Below are positions 1-11,244 of a stretch of DNA of 64,000 nt, one piece after another. The DNA is from Candidatus Pantoea floridensis. GTDB taxonomy: Bacteria > Pseudomonadota > Gammaproteobacteria > Enterobacterales > Enterobacteriaceae. The notes beneath the pieces are model-generated. The model searched no databases. It was given only the letters and a program-made list of their open reading frames with translations, and was not told where the DNA came from. Each line of letters begins with the position of its first letter. Position 1 is the stretch's first letter. The stretch covers positions 3,472,001-3,536,000 of the forward strand of contig NZ_OCMY01000001.1 of assembly GCF_900215435.1 (NCBI RefSeq), given 5' to 3'. A program made the translations under genes and the position numbers.

Positions 1-1
1 A

Positions 2-238
2 ATAAAGGATGGAAAAATAAAATCTTTAGAAAATGAGGTTAATTCATTCAAGGATACAGTGGCGAACTTGGATAAAAAGCTTCTAGAGTTAAATGTAATT
101 CATACTACTTTGCAAAATGAGTTGGATGCAACTAAAATAAATTTTAACAAGTTGCGTATGGAAATGAAAAAGTTTGAAACTAGTTTTGCTTGGAAAATAA
201 ATGTGAAACTTAAGAAGTTTTTTCTTAGAAGGAAATAA
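2..238 (+). CDS. C-terminal end of a coiled-coil protein (5' truncated)
   Basis: An open frame enters at the window edge and stops at TAA 236-238. The visible 78 residues are rich in Lys, Glu, Asn and Leu with heptad-like spacing of hydrophobic residues, which indicates a coiled coil. It ends in a basic, aromatic tail (SFAWKINVKLKKFF...RRK) of the kind often seen at the end of large glycosyltransferases or methyltransferases in polysaccharide clusters. The next gene starts three bases after the stop, so they share an operon. A coiled-coil chain-length terminator like WbdD of E. coli O9 is one possibility, but the catalytic part is outside the window and the assignment is inference. Confidence 0.6.
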   Translation: MKDGKIKSLENEVNSFKDTVANLDKKLLELNVIHTTLQNELDATKINFNKLRMEMKKFETSFAWKINVKLKKFFLRRK

Positions 239-241
239 GAA

Positions 242-1459
242 ATGAAGAGTATTCTTTTTTTAAGTACATATCCATTTTCTAAGCCAAGGCACGGTGGACA
301 GATTAGACTTCATCAACTTGTTAAAAAATTTGAGAGAAATGGTTGGACAACTCGTTCAATTGCAGTATATGAACAAGAAAGCTATTTAGGTGATGAGCTT
401 GGAGCTTATGATGTTCCATTCCCAGTTGACTCAAAATATAGAATGTATAAAGGGAAGTATGTCCCACTAATTAATGATCTGTTAACAGGACAGTTTGCAA
501 TATCAGAGGATGATGGTTTAGATAAAATAATTGCTAACCTTCCACCGCAGATAGATATAATACATGTGGAACAGTGTTGGCTTTGGCCATTAGTTGGAAA
601 AATAAAATCACTGCCAAAGTATAAGAATGTAATTGTAGTGTTTGGCTCGCAAAATATTGAATACATATTAAAAGATGAAATTTTAGAACAGTATCATGTC
701 AACGATAGGGATGACGTTATTCAGGATATTAAAGCTCTTGAACTGAAAGCTGTGCTTGAAGCCGATATTGTAGCAGCTGTCACTGAATGTGATGTTGAAT
801 TCATGAGGGAATGGCATCGTAGAGAAATAAAACTCGCTGCAAACGGTATTGAACCTTGGGAATCAAATATCTTAACCGATAAGTGGGAAAAGAGATTACC
901 CAAAGCACCTTGGCTACTCTATATAGCCAGTGCTCATCCACCAAACTTTACTAGTTTTAATAAAATTATTGGCGAAAGCTTAGCTTGCATTCCGCCTGAT
1001 AGTAAGCTTGTAATCGCTGGAAGTGTATGTGAACATATTTACAAAGAAGTATTAAAATCTAAGTGGGCCAGCATTAATATGAGTCGTCTTGAATTTTTAT
1101 ATGTACTTGATGATGCTGATCTTGCAGAGGTAAAAAATAGAGCGTATGCCTATTTTCTGCCCATTGAACATGGCGGTGGTTCAAATCTTAAAACAGCTGA
1201 AGCCCTCTATTCAGGAAAACCAATCATTGGTACGATTTCTTCCTTTAGAGGCTTCGAAAAATACTCTGACAGCCCACGCGTGAATGTGATTCGAACACCA
1301 GAGGAATTTTTCGAGGTAACAAGAAAAGTACTTTCTAATCCGCAGCCAGTTTTAGAACAACAAGAACGTGTCAATTTAGAAAACTTAACTTGGGATAAAA
1401 CATTAGACAAGTTGTATTCTGATGTTCAGAATTATTATGAGGCCTCTGTAAATGCATAA
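242..1459 (+). CDS. GT4-type glycosyltransferase, polysaccharide cluster
   Basis: A 405-residue protein with a GT-B layout. The N-terminal half begins MKSILFLSTYPF and carries a PRHGGQIR segment (residues 15-22), the glycine-rich acceptor-side loop of GT4 enzymes. The C-terminal half has EHGGGSNLKTAEAL at about 309-322, the nucleotide-sugar binding EX7E region. It probably adds a sugar to a lipid-linked O-antigen intermediate on the cytoplasmic face of the inner membrane. The ATG at 242 follows an AAGGAAATAAGA ribosome binding region that overlaps the previous stop. Its end overlaps the next gene by 8 bases. Donor and linkage cannot be read from the sequence. The gene is AT-rich, like its neighbours and unlike gnd. 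Confidence 0.85.
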   Translation: MKSILFLSTYPFSKPRHGGQIRLHQLVKKFERNGWTTRSIAVYEQESYLGDELGAYDVPFPVDSKYRMYKGKYVPLINDLLTGQFAISEDDGLDKIIANLPPQIDIIHVEQCWLWPLVGKIKSLPKYKNVIVVFGSQNIEYILKDEILEQYHVNDRDDVIQDIKALELKAVLEADIVAAVTECDVEFMREWHRREIKLAANGIEPWESNILTDKWEKRLPKAPWLLYIASAHPPNFTSFNKIIGESLACIPPDSKLVIAGSVCEHIYKEVLKSKWASINMSRLEFLYVLDDADLAEVKNRAYAYFLPIEHGGGSNLKTAEALYSGKPIIGTISSFRGFEKYSDSPRVNVIRTPEEFFEVTRKVLSNPQPVLEQQERVNLENLTWDKTLDKLYSDVQNYYEASVNA

Positions 1460-2834
1460 TACTTGGATTGATGTCACAACAATTTTAGGCTGGCAACGAT
1501 CTGCTGTTGGTATTGTTAGAACAGAGGTTGAATGTGCTACATTTGCTTTAAAAATGCACTCATCGAATTGTATTAAATTCTGTGCGTATACCCCTTCAAA
1601 AGGGTATTATGAAATTAACAGATTACTTGTTGAACAGACTATTGAAAGAATTAATGGGCATGTTAAGAAAAAAGAAATTGATTCGCAAAATATCGTAGTC
1701 CAACAAGTTGATTTTAAGACTAAATGCAAAACATCAGTCTTAAAATGTATAAGGCTGCTGCCAACCCGAATGCAGCGTAAAGTTATAAACTACCTTTTAC
1801 CACGTCGGGTTGCTGCTAATAGCTTATTAACTTCTTTAAGACATGGTAAATTAGCTTTTAAGCAATTTTTCAAACCAAATGTATCAGTTCCTCATTTTCA
1901 GAATGTTGGAAGCACGGTAAGTGATGGTGCTAAATATCCTTTTTGTCAAAATGATGAATATATTTCTCTTGGACTGGATTGGGATCAAAAAGACTTTCAA
2001 TACTTATATGAGTTAAAAAAAGAATTAAACTTAAAAGTTAAGCTTTTCTGCTATGATGTAATACCTGTAAAATTACCACATCTTTGCGTAGGGGATGTTG
2101 CTGGGAAATTTGCTCATTATTTTTCGAATGTGGCCTGGTGTGCTAATGAAATATTTTGTATTTCAAAATGCTCACGCGATGATTTAAATGAATTACTTAA
2201 ACAGCTAGGAACACCTGTTCCCAAACTGACTATTGTTAAGTTAGGCTGCGAACTTCCTGAAATTGAAAATGATTCTGAAATTTCAAATGATGTTAAAAAT
2301 TTATTAGAAGAAAGATATATATTGTTTGTTTCAACAATAGAAAGACGTAAAAATCATGAGGTTTTATATAAGGCGTATACAAGGCTGATAGACCAAAAAG
2401 TTGATAACATCCCTACATTAGTATTTGTCGGTATGCCTGGTTGGGGAATGAATGACTTTATTACTGATTTACACCTTGATCCCAGAGTTAAGGGCAAGAT
2501 CATACAGTTGAACAATGTATCAGATCCTGAGTTAACTCAGCTATATAGAAGATGTTGGTTTACCGTTTATCCTTCATTATATGAGGGGTGGGGATTGCCT
2601 GTAGCTGAAAGCTTAGCTTTTGGTAAATATTGCTTAGCTTCTTCAGCTGCATCAGTTCCTGAAGTCGCTGGAGATCTTTTGGATTACATTGACCCTTGGG
2701 ATGTGCTTGGATGGGCAGATAAGATAAAATATTTTATTGAGAATCCAAGTGCAATACATGAACGTGAAGAACGAATTAAATTTGAGTATAAATCTACCAA
2801 GTGGTCTGATACTGCTGCCTCAATTTTTAAATAG
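1452..2834 (+). CDS. GT4-type glycosyltransferase (WbdA/WbpX-like length and motif)
   Basis: A 460-residue GT4 family protein. The C-terminal domain shows STIERRKNHEVLYKAY (294-309), the usual Arg-Lys donor phosphate contact, and YPSLYEGWGLPVAES (373-387), with the two acidic residues of the EX7E motif. The N-terminal ~190 residues are less typical, starting MHNTWIDVTTILGW, and contain an extra Lys-rich segment. It overlaps the upstream glycosyltransferase by 8 bases, so the two are translationally coupled. By analogy with E. coli O8/O9 and the Pseudomonas A-band loci it could be a mannosyl- or D-rhamnosyltransferase, fitting the adjacent GDP-rhamnose genes. That specificity is inferred. Confidence 0.82.
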   Translation: MHNTWIDVTTILGWQRSAVGIVRTEVECATFALKMHSSNCIKFCAYTPSKGYYEINRLLVEQTIERINGHVKKKEIDSQNIVVQQVDFKTKCKTSVLKCIRLLPTRMQRKVINYLLPRRVAANSLLTSLRHGKLAFKQFFKPNVSVPHFQNVGSTVSDGAKYPFCQNDEYISLGLDWDQKDFQYLYELKKELNLKVKLFCYDVIPVKLPHLCVGDVAGKFAHYFSNVAWCANEIFCISKCSRDDLNELLKQLGTPVPKLTIVKLGCELPEIENDSEISNDVKNLLEERYILFVSTIERRKNHEVLYKAYTRLIDQKVDNIPTLVFVGMPGWGMNDFITDLHLDPRVKGKIIQLNNVSDPELTQLYRRCWFTVYPSLYEGWGLPVAESLAFGKYCLASSAASVPEVAGDLLDYIDPWDVLGWADKIKYFIENPSAIHEREERIKFEYKSTKWSDTAASIFK

Positions 2835-2861
2835 CAAAAATTTTTTTCTTTAAACTAATAG

Positions 2862-3917
<1,056 letters not shown>

Positions 3918-3918
3918 T

Positions 3919-4821
3919 ATGACTAATGGCAAAAAAGCATTGATCACTGGTATCAAGGGCTTTACTGGCCATTATATGGCAGCGGAATTATCCGCTGCCG
4001 GATATGAAGTTTATGGCCTAGGCTCAACGCCTGATCAATATGTTGATAATTATATTCAAGTTGACCTTACGGATGCGAAGAAAGTAAAACTCGCTATTGA
4101 TGCTATTTCCCCTCATATCGTGGTACACCTTGCTGCTATTGCCTTTGTTGGTCATGCTGATCCAACCGCATTTTATGAAGTGAATCTTTCCGGAACGAGA
4201 AATTTACTTCAGGCATTGGCGGATACAGCTGTAAAGGCTGAGGCAGTATTAATCGCCAGTAGTGCTAATATATATGGTAACAATACACCCGGAAAACTAA
4301 GTGAAATAACACCAGCTAATCCTGCCAATGATTATGCAGTCAGTAAATTAGCGATGGAGTATGTTGCCAAATTGTTTATGGATAAACTGCCCATTGTTAT
4401 TACACGGCCCTTTAACTATACCGGGGTGGGACAGGCTGATAATTTCCTTATTCCGAAAATTGTCAAGCATTTCAGGGAACGCAAAGCAATTATTGAGCTC
4501 GGAAACATAGATGTATGGCGCGATTTTTCTGATGTGCGATTTCTGGTTAAAAACTATGCCATGCTTCTAAACTCTGCCGCATTTGGTAAAACTGTTAATG
4601 TTGCATCTGGCGTAATGTATTCTTTACGAGAAGTAATAGAAATTTGTGAAGAGTTAACTGATCATAAAATTCGCATCGAAGTCAATCCTCATTTCGTTAG
4701 AGCTAATGAGATCAAAGAGCTATGTGGTGATGTTAGCTTGTTGAATATTTTGACGGAAGAACAGACAACAAAAATACCACTAAGAGATACTCTGAAATGG
4801 ATGCTGGAAATACAAAGCTAA
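3919..4821 (+). CDS. rmd: GDP-4-dehydro-6-deoxy-D-mannose reductase
   Basis: A 300-residue extended short-chain reductase. It has ALITGIKGFTGHYMA at the start (Rossmann GxxGxxG), Ser114-Ser115, and YAVSK with Tyr139 and Lys143 as catalytic pair. Next to gmd the expected role is reduction of the 4-keto intermediate to GDP-D-rhamnose. GDP-fucose synthase would be the main alternative, but Fcl proteins have a different N-terminal pattern and usually sit with gmm. ATG 3919 lies one base past the gmd stop; a longer in-frame reading from 3874 would run back into gmd and has no reason to be used. The last 25 bases overlap the next glycosyltransferase. Confidence 0.85.
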   Translation: MTNGKKALITGIKGFTGHYMAAELSAAGYEVYGLGSTPDQYVDNYIQVDLTDAKKVKLAIDAISPHIVVHLAAIAFVGHADPTAFYEVNLSGTRNLLQALADTAVKAEAVLIASSANIYGNNTPGKLSEITPANPANDYAVSKLAMEYVAKLFMDKLPIVITRPFNYTGVGQADNFLIPKIVKHFRERKAIIELGNIDVWRDFSDVRFLVKNYAMLLNSAAFGKTVNVASGVMYSLREVIEICEELTDHKIRIEVNPHFVRANEIKELCGDVSLLNILTEEQTTKIPLRDTLKWMLEIQS

Positions 4822-5963
4822 ACGTCATTTTTTCTACGGATTGTATTAAATATCCACTAACGGGAATTGGACGTTATGCATACGAGCTTGCAAAGCAACT
4901 CCAGCAGCGTGACGATAAGATAAAGCTAACTTTTCTTCATGGAACTAAAGTACGAGACTCACTGGCAGTTGCCAGTGAGTCAGCTCAATCAGTTCAATCT
5001 TTTAAACGTAAACTACAAAATAGTAAAACTGCTAGCGAAATTTACCGACTCACTTTTCCTGTCATGAAGTCTTTAGCATTACGCAAATTCAAAGAACATA
5101 TTTTCCATAGTCCTAATTATTACTTACCTCCAAGAGTCCCACACTGCGTCGCAACATTTCATGATCTTTCCGTGTTTCATTGGCCACAGTTCCATCCTGC
5201 TGGTCGTGTACATCTGATGCAAAAAGAGTTACGGAATACGGTTATTCGCGCAAAAATGCTCATTACCGATTCGCAATATACCAAACGTGAGTTGGTCGAG
5301 TTTTTTGGGCTTGAAGAGCAAAATGTTACGGTTGCCCCACTTGCTTACAACGAACAATTCCATCCGCGAAGCGCTTTCGACGTTAAGCATGTGTTAAATG
5401 AATACCAGCTTGAGTGGCGTAGCTTCTTTTTGTATACAGGTACAATCGAGCCTAGAAAGAATATTATCACTTTGCTGCGAGCTTATGACCGCTTACCAAT
5501 GATTGCTAAAAACAACTTCCCTCTAGTTATTAGTGGTTATAAAGGGTGGGAGAATGCTGAACTCTTTAAACTGTTCTCTAAGGGAGAACGAGAAGGGTGG
5601 TTGAAATACCTCGGATTCGTTCCCGGCAAACATTTGCCAATTCTCTATAGTGCTGCGACTAGCTTTGTGTTTCCTTCAATCTATGAAGGTTTCGGTTTGC
5701 CTGCCCTTGAAGCAATGGCATCAGGCACGCCGGTGATCTGTTCTAACGCAACTTCGCTTCCCGAAGTTGTAGGTGATACTGCGCTAATGCATGATCCTGA
5801 GGATGTTGATGTCTTGACTAGCTATCTTCAAATGATGATAGATGATGTTTTAAAAAAGCAGTTAATGATAGATGCAGGGCTCGTACAAGCGAAGCATTTC
5901 TCTTGGTCTGCATGCGCAGATAAAACGATCGAAGCCTATAAAAAGGTTGCTGAATTTATATGA
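4797..5963 (+). CDS. GT4-type glycosyltransferase (WbdC/WbpY-like candidate)
   Basis: A 388-residue GT4 glycosyltransferase. Its N-terminus reads [20 protein letters not shown], where TGIGRY is the acceptor-side glycine loop typical of mannosyl- and rhamnosyltransferases. The C-terminal half holds [12 protein letters not shown] (donor phosphate contacts) and [17 protein letters not shown] (EX7E). It overlaps rmd by 25 bases and the next gene by four (ATGA), so gmd, rmd and the two transferases form one translational unit. The most likely donor is GDP-D-rhamnose or GDP-mannose, judged only from these neighbours. Confidence 0.85.
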   Translation: MDAGNTKLNVIFSTDCIKYPLTGIGRYAYELAKQLQQRDDKIKLTFLHGTKVRDSLAVASESAQSVQSFKRKLQNSKTASEIYRLTFPVMKSLALRKFKEHIFHSPNYYLPPRVPHCVATFHDLSVFHWPQFHPAGRVHLMQKELRNTVIRAKMLITDSQYTKRELVEFFGLEEQNVTVAPLAYNEQFHPRSAFDVKHVLNEYQLEWRSFFLYTGTIEPRKNIITLLRAYDRLPMIAKNNFPLVISGYKGWENAELFKLFSKGEREGWLKYLGFVPGKHLPILYSAATSFVFPSIYEGFGLPALEAMASGTPVICSNATSLPEVVGDTALMHDPEDVDVLTSYLQMMIDDVLKKQLMIDAGLVQAKHFSWSACADKTIEAYKKVAEFI

Positions 5964-7075
5964 TTAAGGTTCTACATTGTTACAAGACCTACTATCCGGA
6001 TACTTTTGGTGGTATCGAACAAGTTATTTATCAACTTGCTGAGGGTGGGGTAAAAGAAGGAATTCAATCAACCGTTTTTACCCATAGCCCTAATTTTGAT
6101 CATAAAATTACCAAGCATGCAAGTCACTCTATTTATCGAGTAAAAGCACTTTGTGAATTAGCATCCACACCCTTCTCGTTTTCCGCAATAAAAGAATTTA
6201 AAGAACTTGCTAAGCAAGCAGATATCATTCATTACCATTTCCCGTACCCTTATATGGATTTTATGCATTTTGCAGCTGGAATTAGAAAACCGTCAGTGGT
6301 GAGCTATCATTCGGATATAGTAAAACAAAAAGCTTTACTAAAACTTTATACTCCACTGATGAATCGTTTTCTGAAAAGTGTTGACCGTATCATTGCTGCG
6401 TCTCCAAACTATGTAGAAAGTAGTCCGATCCTTCAGCAATTTAAAAGTAAAGTCGAAGTGATTCCTTACGGATTAGAAAAGAATTTCTATCATAATAATG
6501 AACCAGCCATAGTTGCAAAGTGGCTAGCACGTTTCCCTGATGGATTTTTCCTTTTTATTGGTACGTTTCGTTATTATAAAGGATTACATATTCTCATCGA
6601 AGCGGCACAAAATAGCCGCTACCCTATTGTTATAGTAGGCGCTGGCCCTATTGAGGCTGAACTCAAGGCGCAAGCTCAGCATTTGAAAGTGGATAATATC
6701 TATTTCCTTGGTGCCTTAGAAGATAGCGATAAGTCGGCACTGTTACAGCTCTGCACTTGCCTGGTATTCCCCTCGCACCTACGTTCTGAAGCTTTTGGTA
6801 TTTCGTTATTAGAAGGCGCTTTGTACTCTAAGCCGCTTATATCAAGTGAGATAGGGACAGGGACGACGTATATCAATATCGATCGCGTTACTGGATTGGT
6901 CGTGCCACCGTCTAATCCAAAAGCATTAAGAGAGGCTATGGATAGGATTTGGAACCATCCAGAGCAAGCCAAAACATACGGCGAAGCTGCCCATGAGCGG
7001 TTTGAATCATTGTTTACTGCTGATAGAATGATTGAAAGTTACACAAATCTTTATAAGTCATTATTAAATATATAG
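5960..7075 (+). CDS. GT4 mannosyl/rhamnosyltransferase, WbdB-like
   Basis: A 371-residue protein that I recognise as resembling WbdB of the E. coli O8/O9 cluster along its whole length. Examples are VLHCYKTYYPDTFGGIEQVI at the start, YHSDIVKQKALLKLY near 115, GTFRYYKGLHILIEAA near 195 and FPSHLRSEAFGISLLEGA near 270. WbdB is a GDP-mannose-dependent enzyme of early polymannan assembly. Here, beside gmd and rmd, the donor may be GDP-D-rhamnose as in the Pseudomonas A-band transferases. It overlaps the upstream gene by four bases and is the last gene before gnd, with about 130 bases between them. Confidence 0.87.
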   Translation: MIKVLHCYKTYYPDTFGGIEQVIYQLAEGGVKEGIQSTVFTHSPNFDHKITKHASHSIYRVKALCELASTPFSFSAIKEFKELAKQADIIHYHFPYPYMDFMHFAAGIRKPSVVSYHSDIVKQKALLKLYTPLMNRFLKSVDRIIAASPNYVESSPILQQFKSKVEVIPYGLEKNFYHNNEPAIVAKWLARFPDGFFLFIGTFRYYKGLHILIEAAQNSRYPIVIVGAGPIEAELKAQAQHLKVDNIYFLGALEDSDKSALLQLCTCLVFPSHLRSEAFGISLLEGALYSKPLISSEIGTGTTYINIDRVTGLVVPPSNPKALREAMDRIWNHPEQAKTYGEAAHERFESLFTADRMIESYTNLYKSLLNI

Positions 7076-7209
7076 ATTTTTTTCAGATTGTTTCTGGCCG
7101 CAATCGCACCAATCATTACCTCTTATCGGCTATCCTGAGTTAACATATCGGTCACTAACTGTATGGTGTTACTGGTAACACTGTGCGAGACCACAGACAG
7201 GAGTATGTA

Positions 7210-8616
7210 ATGTCCAAGCAACAGATCGGCGTTGTAGGTATGGCAGTGATGGGGCGCAACCTGGCTCTTAACATTGAGAGCCGCGGTTACACTGTTTCAA
7301 TCTTCAACCGTTCACGCGAAAAGACTGATGAAGTCATCGCTGAGAACCACGGTAAGAAACTCGCTCCTTTCTATACTGTTGAAGAGTTTGTTGAATCGCT
7401 GGAAAAACCACGTCGTATCCTGCTGATGGTACAGGCTGGTGAAGCAACTGATAAAACTATCGCTTCCCTGACTCCGCACCTGGATAAGGGCGATATCCTG
7501 ATCGATGGCGGTAACACCTTCTATAAAGACACCATTCGTCGCAACAAAGAGCTTTCTGACCAGGGCTTCAACTTCATCGGTACCGGCGTTTCCGGTGGTG
7601 AAGAGGGCGCACTGAAAGGGCCATCTATCATGCCTGGTGGCCAGAAAGAAGCATATGAACTGGTTGCGCCTATTCTGGATAAGATCGCTGCGCGTGCGGA
7701 AGATGGCGAAGCTTGTGTGGCTTACATCGGCCCGAATGGCGCTGGTCACTATGTGAAGATGGTGCATAACGGCATCGAATACGGAGACATGCAGCTGATT
7801 GCAGAAGCCTATGCGCTGTTGAAAGGCGCGCTCGGTCTGAACAACGAAGAGCTGGCTGAAACCTTCACCGAGTGGAACAACGGCGAGCTGAGCAGCTACC
7901 TGATCGACATCACTAAAGATATCTTCACCAAGAAAGACGAAGACGGTAAATATTTGGTTGATGTGATTCTTGATGAAGCAGCGAATAAAGGTACCGGTAA
8001 ATGGACCAGCCAGAGCTCACTGGATCTTGGTGAGCCGCTTTCACTGATCACTGAATCTGTATTTGCCCGTTATTTATCTTCCCTGAAAACCCAGCGCGTT
8101 GCGGCTTCCAAAGTATTGAGCGGCCCGCAGGCGAAAGCCTTCACTGGTGATAAAGCTGAGTTCGTAGAAAAAGTGCGTCGCGCTTTGTATCTGGGCAAAA
8201 TCGTTTCTTACGCTCAGGGCTTCTCTCAGCTCCGCGCTGCATCGGAAGAGAACAACTGGGATCTGCATTACGGTGAGATTGCTAAAATCTTCCGTGCGGG
8301 TTGCATCATCCGTGCTCAGTTCCTGCAGAAAATCACTGATGCTTACGCGAACGATGCAGACATCGCTAACCTGCTGCTGGATCCATACTTCAAGAATATC
8401 GCTGATGAATACCAGCAGGCGTTGCGTGATGTTGTTTCTTATGCAATTCAGAATGGTATCCCGACGCCAACCTTCTCAGCGGCGATCGCTTATTACGATA
8501 GCTACCGTTCAGAAGTTCTGCCAGCTAACCTGATCCAGGCTCAGCGTGACTACTTCGGGGCGCATACTTATAAGCGCATCGATAAAGATGGCGTGTACCA
8601 CACAGAATGGTTGTAA
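7210..8616 (+). CDS. gnd: 6-phosphogluconate dehydrogenase, decarboxylating
   Basis: This cytoplasmic enzyme makes ribulose 5-phosphate, CO2 and NADPH in the oxidative pentose phosphate pathway. The 468-residue product has the family's usual length, the [12 protein letters not shown] nucleotide fold near residue 9, [11 protein letters not shown] near 130, and the catalytic [13 protein letters not shown] segment (Lys about 184). A GTG at 7183 adds nine residues, but ATG 7210 has an AGGAG at 7199-7203 and gives the normal N-terminus. gnd is the usual boundary gene of enterobacterial O-antigen loci. Its base composition is that of the core genome, in contrast to the AT-rich genes on both sides, and a strong intrinsic terminator follows. 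Confidence 0.98.
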   Translation: MSKQQIGVVGMAVMGRNLALNIESRGYTVSIFNRSREKTDEVIAENHGKKLAPFYTVEEFVESLEKPRRILLMVQAGEATDKTIASLTPHLDKGDILIDGGNTFYKDTIRRNKELSDQGFNFIGTGVSGGEEGALKGPSIMPGGQKEAYELVAPILDKIAARAEDGEACVAYIGPNGAGHYVKMVHNGIEYGDMQLIAEAYALLKGALGLNNEELAETFTEWNNGELSSYLIDITKDIFTKKDEDGKYLVDVILDEAANKGTGKWTSQSSLDLGEPLSLITESVFARYLSSLKTQRVAASKVLSGPQAKAFTGDKAEFVEKVRRALYLGKIVSYAQGFSQLRAASEENNWDLHYGEIAKIFRAGCIIRAQFLQKITDAYANDADIANLLLDPYFKNIADEYQQALRDVVSYAIQNGIPTPTFSAAIAYYDSYRSEVLPANLIQAQRDYFGAHTYKRIDKDGVYHTEWL

Positions 8617-8629
8617 AATTTTCCAAATT

Positions 8630-8654
8630 AGCCCCTTGGATGGGGCTTTTTTTT
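8630..8654 (+). terminator. Intrinsic terminator of gnd
   Basis: A 6-bp stem (AGCCCC at 8630-8635 with GGGGCT at 8642-8647) is followed at once by a run of eight T. It lies 13 bases after the gnd stop and separates gnd from the gtr-type cassette, which starts 12 bases further on. Confidence 0.9.
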
Positions 8655-8665
8655 AGGATAAAAAA

Positions 8666-10306
8666 ATGAAATATCCGTTATACAATAAAAATGGAAGTGG
8701 TAATTTACTTACCCTATTATTTAGTGCTTGCCTTTCGTTTTTAATTATACTCCTATTAACTCCTAAAGGGTTTATTCTTGGGACTTCTTCTTATTGGCAT
8801 ACCGATGCTGAAGATGTAACGCAATATATTGCTGGATTTAATTATTATTTTATATCGGATTGGCATTTCCCACTGCTAGCATTTGATTCATTAAACTATC
8901 CAGACGGTACAAGAGCAACATTCGTTGATGTTATTCCATTATATTCATTTTTATTGAAAGTTTTTTTACCCAACTCCTTATATCCTTTTAATCCTTTTGG
9001 CTATTGGGTTGCATTTTGTTTTATTATGCAAGGTGTTGGAGCCTGGTTTATCGCAAAAGAACTTAAAATTAATTGCCTTTTTACTTCTTTAGCATTATCT
9101 GCTCTGCTCACTTCTTTTCCTGCGTTGTTATTTAGGTTGGGACATATTTCCTTAATGTCTCATTGGATTTTATTGTTTTCATTAGCGTTTTATTTTAGGG
9201 CAAAAAGAACTGGGTCCTTATCCATTGCAGGGATTACTATATTATTATTTGTATCTTTTTATATTAATATTTATTTATTTGTTATGGCATCATTAATATA
9301 TGCATCTTCTATTATGATGATGCTATCAAGATGTTACTCATTAAAAAAAATATTGTTGTCAGTGTTACCATTTTTCTTTGTACTAATATCTATGTTGATA
9401 TTTTTATTCCCTCTACCTCCCGGTGGAGGGGCTAGAGATAGTGGGTTTGGTTTTTATTCAATGAATCTGCTTTCTCCATTCGTAGGTGGAACACTTTTTG
9501 ATATACGCCTTCCTGTTATGTCTGGACAATATGAAGGATTTAACTATCTTGGGCTTGGTGTCATTTTTTTATTAGCCTCATGCATAATTTTCTTCAGAGA
9601 TACAATTAAAATATCTATCAAAGAAAATATTTACCTTTTTTCTACCTTATGCTTGCTAACAATTTACTCGCTATCTGGAGATGTATATTTCTCAAATGTA
9701 TTAGTGTTGAAATTATACTATCCAGCTATTACCGAAGCCGTTACATCACAGTTTAGAGCTAGCGGGAGATTCTTCTGGCCCGTAGGCTATTGCTTGGTTA
9801 TTTATGGTGTCTATAAGCTTTTTAAAATTGAGTCAAAAAGATATCGCTACTTGTTATTGGCATTTGTAGTGATTGTTCAAGGAGCTGATCTTCAAAATCA
9901 AATATCTTTATTCAAAGATAGATCAAAGAGGGAACAGCTTGAGCAGATAAATTATAAGATCTGGTCAGAAGATATTAAAAATAATAATATTAAGTTTATT
10001 TATTTTTATCCTAAGTTCCGTTGTGGTGGAGATCCTATGAAAGCTCTTTTACCAATAATGAACCTATCCTCAAAATATAATGTTAAGCTTAACACCGGTT
10101 ATATAGCTAGATATATGCCTGATTGTGGCAATATCAGTACTGAAATTAAGAATTCCTCAAAAGAAAATAGTCTCTACGTATTCGATAGCAATGCATACAA
10201 TCAAAAAGATGTTGCTGAATTTGTTGCTAATGAGCCAGCGCTATCCTGTAACAGAAGAGATTTTGCATACATATGTCGTTTAACGAAAGGAGCAGAAAAA
10301 CAATGA
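8666..10306 (+). CDS. Polytopic membrane protein, GtrC-type O-antigen modifying transferase candidate
   Basis: A 546-residue protein with about ten hydrophobic segments over its first 400 residues and a soluble C-terminal part. An early loop contains TDAEDVTQYIAGF and later NYPDGTR, the acidic periplasmic loop typical of large integral-membrane glycosyltransferases that use polyprenyl-phosphate sugars. It is followed by a GtrB-like and a GtrA-like gene with ATGA and TAATG overlaps, so it is best read as the serotype-specific transferase of a gtr operon, here placed first instead of last. The start has an AGGA seven bases upstream. Base composition is very AT-rich, which suggests acquisition. 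The sugar transferred cannot be told. Confidence 0.7.
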   Translation: MKYPLYNKNGSGNLLTLLFSACLSFLIILLLTPKGFILGTSSYWHTDAEDVTQYIAGFNYYFISDWHFPLLAFDSLNYPDGTRATFVDVIPLYSFLLKVFLPNSLYPFNPFGYWVAFCFIMQGVGAWFIAKELKINCLFTSLALSALLTSFPALLFRLGHISLMSHWILLFSLAFYFRAKRTGSLSIAGITILLFVSFYINIYLFVMASLIYASSIMMMLSRCYSLKKILLSVLPFFFVLISMLIFLFPLPPGGGARDSGFGFYSMNLLSPFVGGTLFDIRLPVMSGQYEGFNYLGLGVIFLLASCIIFFRDTIKISIKENIYLFSTLCLLTIYSLSGDVYFSNVLVLKLYYPAITEAVTSQFRASGRFFWPVGYCLVIYGVYKLFKIESKRYRYLLLAFVVIVQGADLQNQISLFKDRSKREQLEQINYKIWSEDIKNNNIKFIYFYPKFRCGGDPMKALLPIMNLSSKYNVKLNTGYIARYMPDCGNISTEIKNSSKENSLYVFDSNAYNQKDVAEFVANEPALSCNRRDFAYICRLTKGAEKQ

Positions 10307-11244
10307 GCGTTTCAAAGAAAAAAATTTCCTTAATAGCACCTTTCTATAACGAAGAAAAAAATGCACATCTTTTTTTTGAACGTGTAGATAAAGTTTTCGA
10401 AAATATTAAAGAGAAATATAATTATGAAGTTGTGTGCATTAATGATGGAAGTAATGATAACACGCTAAATGAATTGATAAGATTAAAGAATGAATCATTC
10501 CCAATGTTGAAAATAATCAACTTCTCAAGAAACTTTGGTAAAGAAGCTGCTGTTACTGCGGGCATTGATTTTGCCGATGGAGATGCTTTTATCCCGATTG
10601 ACTCTGATCTGCAACATCCTCCTGAATTAATTTTAGAAATGATAAATAAATGGGAGAGTGGGTTTGATGTTATCTTAGCCAAAAGGAAAAGCAGGGCTAC
10701 AGACAGAAAAATACAAAGAGTAACTGCGAATTTATTCTATAGTTTATCAAGTAAAATTTCGCATACTAATATTCCTGCAGATGTTGGTGATTTCAGGTTG
10801 TTTGATAAATCTGTTGCGTTGGAATTGAGAAAGCTCAGAGAAACAAATCGATTTATGAAGGGTTTGTTTGCATGGGTTGGCTTTAAAACCACATATGTTG
10901 AATATAATGTTGAACCAAGACAACACGGTAAAACTAGTTTTAATACATGGAAATTATGGAATTTTGCACTTGAGGCTATCACGAGCTTCAGTACAATTCC
11001 CTTGAGGATATGGTCTTATATAGGTGTTATTATTTCCATTTTCTCAATGGTTTATGCTGTTTTTCTTGTTGTCAAAACTATGTTTTTTGGAAATCCTACG
11101 CCGGGATATGCCTCTCTAATGGTCGCAATTCTGTTCTTTTCGGGTGTCCAACTGATTGGGATAGGTATTCTAGGTGAATATATTGCCAGGATTTCTAATG
11201 AAGTTCGTAATAGGCCAATTTATATTATTAAAGATATATTCTAA
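10303..11244 (+). CDS. gtrB: GtrB-like bactoprenol-phosphate glycosyltransferase
   Basis: A 313-residue GT2 family protein related to GtrB, ArnC and dolichol-phosphate mannose synthase. It moves a sugar from its nucleotide to undecaprenyl phosphate at the inner face of the membrane. Visible signs are LIAPFYNEEKN near the start, VCINDGSNDNTL, the DSDLQHPPELI metal-binding segment near 99, and two C-terminal membrane segments before the polar tail. ATG 10303 overlaps the preceding stop (ATGA) and has AAGGAG ten bases upstream; an ATG at 10273 lies inside the upstream gene and is less likely. The gtrA-like gene starts on its stop codon. Confidence 0.88.
   Translation: MSVSKKKISLIAPFYNEEKNAHLFFERVDKVFENIKEKYNYEVVCINDGSNDNTLNELIRLKNESFPMLKIINFSRNFGKEAAVTAGIDFADGDAFIPIDSDLQHPPELILEMINKWESGFDVILAKRKSRATDRKIQRVTANLFYSLSSKISHTNIPADVGDFRLFDKSVALELRKLRETNRFMKGLFAWVGFKTTYVEYNVEPRQHGKTSFNTWKLWNFALEAITSFSTIPLRIWSYIGVIISIFSMVYAVFLVVKTMFFGNPTPGYASLMVAILFFSGVQLIGIGILGEYIARISNEVRNRPIYIIKDIF

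Noticed and set aside
7312..7767. 151-codon minus-strand frame inside gnd
   Set aside because: Antisense to a universally conserved gene with no supporting signal.
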